64,000 bases of DNA from Toxonevra muliebris (Eukaryota; Arthropoda; Insecta; Diptera; Pallopteridae), in contig OY829326.1 in NCBI GenBank assembly GCA_963691655.1, positions 37,289,989 to 37,353,988 of the forward strand, in the 5' to 3' direction. Each line of letters starts with the position of its first letter. Position 1 is the stretch's first letter. Below the pieces are notes generated by a model. That model ran no database searches, was not told the DNA's origin, and saw only the letters and a list, made by a program, of their open reading frames with translations. Below, piece after piece: positions 1 to 10,330 of the stretch. A program made the translations under genes and the position numbers.

Positions 1-2949
1 CCCGATCCCGACTCAATGTCTGTTGATATTCCTTATGCTAGATACAACTTTGGGGTGGGAAAGTGCATTGGAAGGGTCGTAAATTAAAAGACGACCAAAG
101 ACAGATAAAGTTGTTGTAATGCAAAAAAAGCTCCTATTAAAATTTTCATATGTTTTGATTGATCAAATCCGAAAACTTCAATTCGATCAGACTGAAATTC
201 CCACCCGTTTTGTATTGACGTCAATACAAAACTTTTAAGACCTTGTGCATTGTGGACGACGTAGAATTTTCACTTGTTTTTCTCCTCTCTAGTATGCATG
301 CATGTTCGTTTTCATTTTGGATTGTGTATCTGTGAGATTCAGCTGATTTTGAGGGTTTACATATCAAATCTCCTGGACACTTGTGCCCGCAGCGCATGTT
401 TGCTTTCTAATTTTTACCAGGAAACGACGCAGGCTTTATTCTTTCACACAATACGCTAGCCAGAATTTTATGTATGATATTAAGAAAACTTAAAAGAATA
501 TTTTTAGGAAGTCCTTCCAACGTGAATATGCAACTGCCATTTTATCTCAAAATCGAACATGAACAAACCAAAATTTTCACATTCAAATGAAATTGTTTTG
601 TTCATTTCAAAATGGATCTGAAATTTTAGAATTCAGCAGAAAATTTGCAAAATAATTTTCAACCAAAAATTGCAATGCAGCAACTCTTGAAGCAACTTAC
701 TTATCTAATAATCAAGAACAACAACAACTCCAACAGCAGCTACTAGTACTCATGTTGAATGCGTAGACGAGAGAACTGCCTCTATGCATGCAGGTAGTTG
801 CTGCATAAATAATCGAATTATTGTTGCTGTTAATCATAATTTTACTGCTGTTGATTGCTGACTCTGTTGTTGTTATTGTTGGTAATGCAAAAATAGTATA
901 TATGTATGTTGATATGAAATGAAAGCTGAAACCACATAGACCTACGTAAACATAAACAAATGTATTGATGTGCAACTGATTTGCATTTTGCATTTAGTTC
1001 ATTGCTATTGATTTAGAGAGATTTTAAGAGCATGCAACACCACACTTTTCGGTTTTGAGTGGAAATATTTTTGGAAAATGCTTGGAAAATATTTTTGTGG
1101 CTAAATGCCAGAAATTATGTTGACAGCATAGAATTTTCGTTGTTTGAAAAGAAATTAAAGCAAAAAAGAATTATGCCACCAACAAAGACAATCACAACTC
1201 ATTTTCATATGCGCTCGTGTCTTAAAATTTGTGCTGCTATGCATTTTAAGAAAGAAGCTAAACATTTTCTTTAACCTTGAATTTCTTTTCTTGTTTTTTT
1301 TTACATACATCATATACATATACAAAGAGCCATGGGCACTAAAATCTATTCACACTTTCTTTCATTCATTCATTCATCCCATTCATTTATTCATCCATCC
1401 AGCAATTCTTATATTTCCAGTCCAGTGTGCTACAAGAAAAAAAATCTATGTATTTTCTTATTGTTTTGTCTTGTTGATATTGTTGTTGCTGTTGTTGCTT
1501 CTTCAGCTTTTCATACGCTAATCTTAAGTGTATATATTAAACTATGCATTCTTGTTGTTATTATTATTTCATTGTTGTTGTACACATGTATTCTATAGTA
1601 TGTAAGTATGTGTGTACCTACTTATTATTTTCAACGTAGTTACATATTCTTAAAGTAATTTTCGTTAAATTTTCGTTATTGTTTTTCTTATTTTCTGCTA
1701 CTTCTACTTTCTTTGTTTTCTTACTCGAGTTTATTTCTTTTCGTCCTTTTTTTTATTTTTTTTTATTTGGGCCTTTCGGCTAAAAATAACTTTTCTCCAT
1801 CTACTCTTTCTGCGTTTTGATTAATAAAATTTCATCATGTACGATTTTTCTTTTCTCTCTGTACTTGTGTTGTTATTGTAGGTATTAGTGTGCGTCTGCT
1901 CTTTAATATCTCTTTGTGTTTTACGCGTCGCTCAATATATGTATGTGTGTGTGTGTATGTGTATGTATATATGCACGTACTTTATTCAATACATATACAT
2001 TAAGTGCTGTAATAAACCTTTAGACGCGACGCATTTTATTTGCGGCCATATTTAATAAAAGTTAAATAAATAAGAAAATGTAGATTGTTTGTTGTGTTGT
2101 TGTATTTCTGTACTTGTCATATATACATAAATACATAAATTTGCCTATGCTCGAGTTAGTGTATTCAGTATTATTTTATTACTTCGTTTTTACTAAATCC
2201 TTAAAGTGTTCATTAAGTTGATTTCCAAGAGTTTTGATGAATTCATAGAAAAACCAGCAAATATTTGAATTTTCCACATACAATATTGTCACTTATCTAT
2301 TTATTAATTTTTTTTATTAAATATAAATTGAAAATAGTAAATACATTAGCCCTCAACTAAATTTTAATTATGGATTATTCATAATCATCGACAAAAATAT
2401 GCAAAATTAAACGGCATTGCCTGTGAATTTTTAAAGTCGAGTTCAGAGTTTATCTGTTTTTCAAAATGTTCTACCGGTTTTCGCGAAATGTTTTAACAAT
2501 TTTTAATGTAAGAGATGTGTCTGGTAAAGGATCCTGAAATAGCTTAAATGTTTTACCAATAATAGAGAATTCTACAGAATCAATTGAATGAAACTTTAGT
2601 TCTAATGAATTTATTTTTGAACAAAAAGGTATACCCAATTTTTATTTTGATTTGAATATTTCGGATCTACCTGTATTGAGTGGCAATATACTTAGCAATA
2701 TATAAAGATATCACAGATCGAATCGATATGTCGTGGGTAAATTGGCGAAGTCTTAGATGTATTATGTGTGATTCTAAAATATCAGAAAAACTGAAAGGAA
2801 AACTCAAGAAACTCAATTTGAGAGAAAAAAATAACGAGAAATTCAGATTTAAAAATCGTAAGAGCATAATAATCCATAATAGAGAGTGGTGGGCCGACAC
2901 CGTATAGAGAACAAGGCACAGAAAGACCAAAAAAAATCCTCCCATGTCT
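1..2949. other. AT-rich non-coding DNA
   Basis: No gene recognised. It holds AT-rich sequence with short simple repeats: CAACAACAACTCCAACAGCAG-like triplets near 718-742, TTCATTCATTCATC runs near 1363-1400, and TG/TA runs near 1938-1975. Short open frames here have composition-driven sequence and no family resemblance. Confidence 0.6.
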
Positions 2950-3260
2950 AGTTAAGTGATTAAGATGCAAAACTCCTTCCTTCGGCACAAGTTTTGAAAC
3001 CTTGTAAACGATACGATTTACGATTTGCCCAAAATATAGTAAAGCATAATAATAGTTTTCTGATGATTTCACAGTGATTGTTTTGGGCAGGGCCAGGTCG
3101 ACGAAGTAATGCACAAAGCTTGGAGTGGCTGTCGAGAGACACTTTTAGCCCTGAACGGCCCATTGTGATGCCACATAGTTAGACTTATAGTTTAACACCG
3201 ATTTCGAACGGCGGTGGTGCAGTTTTTTATCGGCTTGGTGGTTTTGCCATTTCCAACCAA
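2950..3260 (-). repeat. Dispersed SINE-like repeat, truncated copy
   Basis: On the minus strand about 110-150 bp here match 10160-10290 at roughly 75 percent. Both contain GTTAAACT-TAGTC-like sequence, then ATGTGG-ATCACAATGGGCCGT and CGACAGCCACTC or AGACAGCCACTC. This copy lacks the tRNA-like head seen at 9300-9360, so it is truncated or the two copies share only the body. Confidence 0.55.
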
Positions 3261-3581
3261 GGTGTGTACTTCTACATTTTCTTATAACTTGGTAACTTAA
3301 CATAAGATAATATTATTGATGAGGTATAGGAAATGAAATAGAAGGAGAGTTCCGAAGGGTTATTAGGGTTGAGAAATTAATTTATGATATTTTGAATTTT
3401 TTCCTAAAACCTGCGATAGGGCATCACACTGAAAATGTTTGCTTCTAAGTGGTGAACCAGAAAAATTTTATGCAATTGTCAAGAGTTAGGACCCCGTTAT
3501 CTTCAAGTGAAAGTATAAATAAATAATATAGTTTTTTTTTTCCATATTATTAATTTTTATCTTGTATCTACTTAAGTCAAC
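3261..3581. other. AT-rich flank of a decayed transposon
   Basis: No gene. Probably includes the 5' end of the transposon whose coding remnant starts at 3582, but I could not find matching terminal repeats. Confidence 0.4.
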
Positions 3582-4574
3582 ATGACGAGCCAACAAGAAC
3601 AGCGCCTCAAATTAATCACTTGACTGATAAGACAATGTCTAGATTAAGCTTTGCAAGGAAAAGCACAGCGAGTTTAGCGACGGTTTATAACGTCATAAAC
3701 AACTACACCGCGTGAAACTCTATCTACCGAACTAAAGGGTCAGCCAGAAAAAAAGAGTCCTAATAATGCAGAACTGCTGAAAAAGGTTGTTAGTACATAT
3801 CGGGCTTATCCCACGAAGTCGACTCGAGATGTTGCTGCTACAGCTGGTATATCGCAATCAACTGTAATGCGATATAAGCGAAGCCAAGGGTTAAGGACCT
3901 ACAAACAGCAGAAAGTAACTGACCGGTTGGAAGCAAAGAAAAAAGTAGCGCAGACGCGTGCCCGAAAGCTGTATGACAATTACCTAAACAAATTCGATTG
4001 CGTGGTGCTCGATGATGAGACCTACTATAAGGCGGACTTCAACCAGTTGCCTGGGAAAGCCTATTTCACAACAAAGAATAAGGATACAACACCCAGAAAA
4101 TACTCTGAAATAAAAAATACCAAATTTCTAAAACGCTTCACGGTTTGGCAAGCTATTCGCACCTGCGGTCTACGGAGCAAGGCGTTCATTACAAAAGGAA
4201 CAATTAGCTACAGTTTTTATATAGAAGAATGCCTGCAAAAACGCATTCTACCATTTATTGGACAGCACAAAGGAACCGTTTTGTTTTGGCTAGATCTAGC
4301 CACAAGTAATTACTCCAGATCAACGGTCAACTGTGGAATGGTATAAGGAAAATAATGTCATAGTGGTCCCAAAGGAGGCAAATCCTCCCAACTTCGGTCT
4401 ATTGAAAGATATTGAGCTATAATGAAACAACCCCTAAGTAAAACCAAGAAAGTTTGCAAAAATGATGTAGAATTTCGAAATCGGTGGAATCACGGTGCAG
4501 TAGTCTCCGAACGTACTGTCCAGTCTCTAACTAAGAACGTTAAGAAAAATTACAAACTATTTTGCAACCGCTAA
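3582..4574 (+). pseudogene. Decayed DD37E Tc1/mariner transposase
   Basis: The frame starts MTSQQEQRLKLIT then meets TGA at 3621, and is broken again by frameshifts near 3710 and 4320 and by a stop replacing Trp in ERY-W-AIMK. The longest intact piece (3867-4346) carries the catalytic DDET motif (VVLDDETYYKADFNQLPG), WQAIRTCG and the second Asp in FWLDLATSNY. After the frameshift, WYKENNVIVVPKEANPPN and the IE motif follow. The HTH region reads VAATAGISQSTVMRYK. The spacing of the same family at 7747-8951 is DD37E, known from flies and mosquitoes. This is the most degraded of the three copies in the window. No function expected. Confidence 0.85.
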
Positions 4575-4891
4575 TAATATTTGAATAAATTTTTTTGTGA
4601 ATTATAGTTGAACTTTATTTGAGTGAAATTGGACTGGGTGGATTACCGCACCGTTTCAATATAATTAAATGATTCTCTGCGGCCAAAGGTTTCTACGTTC
4701 TATACTTACAGGATATATTGCAAAAATATTACTAATCATACTTAATATCGCACGTTGCAATATATGTTTACAAATAAATTTCTTAACACTTAATTTCGTT
4801 TTCTTTGTGATACCTTTAACTCCTAGAGACTACTTGTTTTCAGTGGCCCTTAGTGAAATTTTCTGGAGAATATTTTTGTGGAATGCTTTAA

Positions 4892-4975
4892 CCCTTCACC
4901 TCCCCTTAAACCTAGCTTTTAAAGAGTTTGAGAGAATAAGGCCAAAAATTACCCATTTGTGTAGGAGTTAGAGGG
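4892..4975. repeat. Small inverted repeat flanked by TTAA
   Basis: TTAA at 4888-4891 followed by CCCTTCACCTCC, and GGAGTTAGAGGG followed by TTAA at 4976-4979. Ends match 9 of 12. The inverted similarity extends outward into 4850-4887 and 4980-5012. It resembles a tiny piggyBac-type MITE, but the outer arms mean a plain palindrome is equally possible. Confidence 0.35.
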
Positions 4976-6791
4976 TTAAAGTGTTCTAAGGAAATTTTTC
5001 TCGGAAAATTTAAATATAGGCCGCCTAAGACAAGAACCACCTTAAATAAAATTTTGGATATAATTTTTCTCGTTGTTTGATTCGGTTTTAAACCAAAAGA
5101 TAAAAATTTCAAACCAATGTAAAAAAAAATTGTGACTTAGTGGAGCAAAAATGAATTGGAGCTTTTATTTGGTTTTGTCCCGAGACATTGACCTTCAAAT
5201 TCAATGAATATTCAGAAAAAATAATATTTAAAAATATTTTGGCTTTATTTTTGTTGTGGCATTGCATTGCAATTGATAAATCACCGATTGATTTGATTGG
5301 GAAAGTGAACGACGGATGCATATTAAAGTGATAAAAAGCAAGATTTTTGTTCCCTACTACACTTTTAATTTTAAAAACCTGTCATGCAAGGACTATTTTT
5401 ACTTAAAAAAACGGATTGAAATTTAACGAAAATGTCTTCAAATTACGTGAATATGATTCGATTCAGTCAGTGTTGTGCATTTGACGTTTCCAATCTTTCT
5501 CACTGTACGTTTCAATCAAATCAACGTGATTTAATAATTTTTTTTATTGTAAAAGAAATTGTTTATAAAATATACAGCAGGGTATAATTTTTATTTTTAT
5601 TTTACAAAAAACCAAACAGAAAAATAAAAAAACTCATTCCATAATTTCAATTAAATTTTTTACTGCTCCCCATTCGCCAATTTCAATTATCGCAAATTTA
5701 AAATTGAAAATCTTTTAATGTTTAAAACAAAAAAAAAAAAAAAGTTTAAATTTATAGATGCATTCAAAAATAAGGGTTGCCAGCAATTTATAAAAACAAA
5801 ACAAAAATGCTTGATGTTTTGATATTTGTTTGTTTGTGTATGTCTGTCGTGTTTATTTTAAACTTAAAAACCAATTTCCTGTTGAACAATTAAAAATATC
5901 ATTAGGCAATCAAGATTTATTAGCATGTACACGCTCTCTTTTGTTTGTTTAGTGCCAAAACATATAAATGCTATGAAGAATGATGAAAAAGAGTTTTGAA
6001 TGATTTTTGTTTTTGAAAAGGTGGTAATAAAACACCACCACCAATAAAATTTTTATATTATAGCGAACAAAATAGAAATGTTCTTCAAACCAAATTAAGG
6101 GTGAATACTTTTATGGCAAGTAGTTAAAGTATTTTTAAGCACCAGCAATAGGTTGAATGTATATTTATATATATGCAAGTGCCACGCCTGCAGAATACAG
6201 TAATTTTTATAAAATAAGTTTCTTGAGATTTGAAAAAGTATTTCAAATTTTGGTTAACATGTTTAAATTAGAAAAAGAGTTTAATTTTGAAACTAGAAAA
6301 CGATAAATGGGCATGGTTCTCTTAACCAAAAAAACTAAATCTAAATATTTCTAATATCTTTGAAGTTAAAGTGGAAACTTTGCAATGATTTACATCAAAA
6401 CTGAGTTTTTCTTTTAAATTTTACTATTCCTGTGAATACTTACATTCACAAATTGTACAAGTTTCTAATTTGCTAAAGCTCAAAGTTGAAAATCATTGGT
6501 TAAGATAAGAGAAGAAAACATGAAAAGTTTTAGTGTTGAAATGAAAGCGAAAACGAAAGAGCGAATGAGAAAAAGGCAAGGTGACAGGCGCAGGCAGTGA
6601 TGGCAACTCAAGTGATAATAATGTGGCTTTAAATTTAGTCGCATATAAAACACACATAAACACATACACAAACAAATATATAAACTAAATCCACACATAC
6701 TCACACATTCCATTGCGTTAGTTAGTGAAGTAGTAAATTATATTGTTGCACAATGGCAACAACAGTAGTTGACGCACAGTAGTAGGTAGAC

Positions 6792-6844
6792 AAAGAGAAA
6801 GAGAGTGTGAGAGAGAGAAGAGAGAGAAAGAAAGAGCGAGAGAT
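6792..6844. repeat. GA-rich microsatellite
   Basis: Interrupted GAGA/GAAAGA tract. GAGA tracts bind GAGA factor in flies, but nothing else here marks a promoter. Confidence 0.7.
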
Positions 6845-6894
6845 GGTAGTGGCAGGAATATCCCACACATAGGTGTGTATGAGAATTTATTGTT

Positions 6895-6920
6895 GTAGTA
6901 CTACTACTACTACTACTACT
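6895..6920. repeat. (TAC)n microsatellite
   Basis: About eight consecutive TAC/CTA units. Confidence 0.85.
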
Positions 6921-7746
6921 AACAATTTGGTAGTAATACCTACTACACAGTAGGTAGTGACTAGAAGCAACCGATTTCGTAATAACGACGTCCTTCTAGT
7001 TAATTAAATTTTACACCAGAGGGTGTAAAAGTCATTACAAGGCATTGATTGCATCGTCACTGATTGAGTGTGTTGGTTGAGTTGAGCTATAATATATTTC
7101 TATGCATGTATTTATATGTGCGTCTGTGTGTGTATGTGTTTCTCTCTGTGTAAAAGATTGTGGTTAAAAATGGAATTTATAGTTTTTACGTGAAGGAGTG
7201 GAGTGGGTTAAAAGAAAATAAATTTAAACTAACTTTGATAAAGTCAGTAAGTATAATCGAAAACACGAAGAAGATTGGTACATAGTAGAAGTATCTGGAT
7301 TAATATAGTAGAAAGGTATACGAATGAGTATGTATGCTTTATATAAAAGTAATGAAAAAGTAATTGCGGTAAAAATTTTTCCAAAAATTAATTGAGAAAA
7401 CTCAATTTTTGTGGGGGCTACTAAATGAAAATTTTAAAATAAACCTTGAGGGATAATAGTGAAATACAAATGGAAACATAATTGAAAATCTAAAAATTAA
7501 TGACTTGTAAATAAAATAACTTAATATTGCAACTGAAGGTAAAACAAACCTAAAGTTAGCAAAAATTTGAAAAAAACATTTACATTTACCTCAAACCTTT
7601 GAACCTGTAGTACATTGTATTCACGCAGGTGCACATTGAAAAAAATTTTACTTTTTTTAGTTATTAGAGTGAAATAGAGCAAACAATTAATAGTTCTCAA
7701 TCGTTTTGAGAGTATTTTTATTGATCTGAAATTGAAATTTCAAGTA

Positions 7747-8951
7747 AGGAGTGAGATTGAAAAAATCTTACCTAATAATTTTTTTTGGGTGTAAAATTTA
7801 AAAATTTCTTTGATCTAGTTATTTTTGTAGTTATATTTGAAAAAAAAACAGTTGTTATTTTTAATGACAAACATGTTGATTTATTGTGAGTTTGATCAAA
7901 ATGAGTGAAGAAAAAGAAAATTTAAAATTATTAAAAATTTAAAAAAAAATCCAAATTGGACCTACAAAAAATTGGCCAAAGAATTGAAGGTCCGCCGTCA
8001 AACTGTTTCCAATGTTATTAAAGAGTTTCAGGAGAATTTGACCATCGATAGGAGATCTGGTTCGGGAAGAAAACAAGGACCACATGATATTGGGAAAGCC
8101 AAGAAAATAGAAAGCATATTGAAAAGATCTCCAAACACATCTGGTAGAAAAGCTGCCCAGTTAGCCCAGTGCTCTGACTATTTGGTGCGAAAAGTTAAAG
8201 CCAATGCAGGTTTGAAAACATACAAAGTCCAAAAAGTTCCAGAAAGGAATGCTGTAAAAAAATTTAGACGCCAAAAGTAGGGCTCGGAAATTAAAATCGA
8301 ATTTCATACAAAAGTATTCATGTTGTATAATGAAAGACGAAACGTATGTACTGGCAGATTTTACGCAGCTTCCGGGTCAAAATTTGTATGTTGCTGATGC
8401 TCGAGGAAATGTAGAAGAACAATTTAGAATCTAAAAGCAGATAAAATTTCCTGAAAAATTCCTGGTATGGCAAGCTACATGCAGTTGCGGCAAAAGAAGC
8501 AAGGCATTTGTTACAGTGGGCTCTATAAATACCGACATATACATCAAAGAATGTTTGAAAAAAGACTTCTTCCTTTCATAAGAGAGCACAATGTGTCCAC
8601 ATATTTTTGGCCCAATTTGGCATCATGTCACTACGGCAAGAAAACTCTGGAGTGGTACCAAAGTAATAACATAGTTTTTGTTCCAAGAGAGGACAATCCT
8701 CGAAATTTTCTGGAGCTAAGACCAGTGGAGAAACTTAAAGAGCACAAAAAAGGTGTCCCAAAATATCGAAGTTTTTAAAAGGAGATGTGCAAACTGTCCC
8801 AAAAAGGTGTCTGAAACAACTATCAAATCTCTAATGGAAGGCTTACCAAAAAAGGTCCACGAGTTCATAAATAGTGGTTAGAACTATAAAAGTTATACTT
8901 TTTTGTAATTTGTAAAATATTATCAATTAAGATTTTTTCAATCTCACTCCT
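7747..8951 (+). mobile_element. DD37E Tc1/mariner element, copy A
   Basis: Bounded by near-perfect terminal inverted repeats. The left end begins AGGAGTGAGATTGAAAAAAT and the right end is its reverse complement. A TA duplication flanks both sides (7745-7746 and 8952-8953). Length 1205 bp, normal for a Tc1-like element. It carries a broken transposase in the + orientation. The same family lies at 14967-16278 in the opposite orientation. Confidence 0.9.
7901..8881 (+). pseudogene. Transposase of DD37E copy A, broken
   Basis: The HTH region reads LAKELKVRRQTVSNVIKEF and is followed by a basic linker RRSGSGRKQGPHDIGKAKK. An extra A in the run near 8256 shifts frame after NAVKK, and TAA near 8433 replaces a codon in FRI-KQIKF. 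Catalytic motifs survive in pieces: DET (CIMKDETYVLADFTQLPG), second Asp in FWPNLASCHYGKK (Asp changed to Asn), and Glu in LELRPVEK. The distance from that second position to the Glu is 37 residues, giving DD37E. Loss of the second Asp together with two breaks makes it inactive. Confidence 0.85.
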
Positions 8952-9289
8952 TATTTTGTTTTCTGCATCCAGAATAAAAATTTTCTTCCGATTTGAGCAA
9001 TATTGAAAATATTCCATCCAGCAAAATTTTTAAAAGCGGGGTAAAATAAATGCAAACAAAATGAAAACGATAAAAATCATAACCCCTCCACCATAATAAT
9101 TTTCGAGAAAAATTGTCCTCATTCAACTCGTTTGTTTTTAAGATATTAGCTCCTGAAAGGCAAAAAACTATGCCCTGCAGCTCTTGAGGTAGTATAGGGC
9201 TTCTAAAGTATAGGTTTCAGTTATAAGTGAGCCACTTACGGGTAGACATGAATTCAGCATCTCCAAATTCGATACGCTTTTTGCTTGTT
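8952..9289. other. Non-coding spacer
   Basis: AT-rich, no gene or repeat recognised. Confidence 0.5.
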
Positions 9290-10330
9290 GTTAGAATTCA
9301 ATAGACTAGTCGGTAGTGCACTAAACTTTCAATTAGAAGGTTTGGATTGATTCCCGTCTTGGTCTGGTGTAGGGAAATGGTAACGGTATTCGATACTTTG
9401 AGTACTCGATACTTTTACCCCGATACCCGATACTGTTTTACTCGATGCTTTTATTATGAGTACTTGTACTCATTGAATACATTGATAGTGGTATCAAAAT
9501 TCGATAGTTTTCAAAATTTCCAGTGCAAAAATTCGTAATAACAAATGAAAGTGCAATCCAAACTAAATGGTACAACTACTGTTTTGAATATAAATATGTA
9601 TGTATAATCAGATGATGTTAATATATATTTAGAAGTACATTCTATACATTTTTTAACAGAGAATCGGTCAGCATTATATCTCATAATTAAAGTAAAAAAA
9701 AACTAACAATCATTCAACAAATTTTTATATTGTATATCAAGTTCTGTTCACACCTTAAATACAAAAGTGACACAACTCAAAATTGAAAACTTTTCAAGAA
9801 ACAATAAAAAACTGTTTTTGCTTACTTGTAGATGCATATAAAAATTTATTATGTAGAAAATAAAATGTCTTCCTAATAAAATATAAGCGCGTTGCATGAT
9901 TTTTTTCTACACTAGATATCGAGACCCGATACTTTAGGTATCGAGTACATTTATGTCGATACTTTTGAGTACCCGATACTTTCCAATCGATACTTCAAAT
10001 GAGCATAGTATGAATACTTTCCCTTCGATACCATTTCCCTAGTCTGGTGGTCAATTCTTATAACTTTCTTATATGAGTATTCACTATCGATATGAAGTGT
10101 ATGAGAATTATTAGAAACTCTACAACTACACATATTGCTAGTCAATGTCAAATCCACTAAGTGATAATACAAAATTGCCACATCACCGTTCGGAACCGAC
10201 GTTAAACTGTAGGTCCAACCATGTGGTATCACAATGGGCCGTCCAGGTCTAAGTGTGTTTATAGACAGCCACTCAAATCTAATCTTGCAGAGGCAGGTGG
10301 ATTTTTTATGTTAAAATGGTCACTACATCG
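9290..10330 (+). repeat. tRNA-derived SINE-like repeat, split by a hAT element
   Basis: At 9308-9360 there is a tRNA-like head: GACTAGTCGGTAGTGCACTA resembles a pol III A box and GGATTGATTCCCG a B box (GGTTCGATTCC). After removal of the inserted element at 9370-10041 the sequence continues into a body (10050-10330) whose segment 10160-10290 matches 2950-3260 on the minus strand. The head is degenerate, so it is not a working tRNA gene. Confidence 0.5.
9370..10041. mobile_element. Non-autonomous hAT-type element
   Basis: Ends are TAGGGAAATGGTA and its exact reverse complement, flanked by a perfect 8-bp duplication GTCTGGTG (9362-9369 and 10042-10049), the hAT signature. The first and last 120 bp carry many copies of a CGATACTTT/GAGTACTCGATAC motif on both strands, typical of hAT subterminal transposase-binding repeats. 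No transposase remnant was seen in its 672 bp. Confidence 0.88.

Larger units (their letters stand above)
4575..7746. other. AT-rich non-coding DNA with an imperfect palindrome and simple repeats
   Basis: No gene recognised. Contains an imperfect inverted repeat at about 4850-5012, a GA-rich tract at 6792-6844 and a TAC repeat at 6895-6920. A SINE, MITE or regulatory role cannot be assigned to the rest. Confidence 0.55.

Noticed and set aside
9308..9360. Functional tRNA gene
   Set aside because: The B box is mutated, the acceptor and anticodon stems do not pair, and the sequence continues into a repeated SINE-like body.
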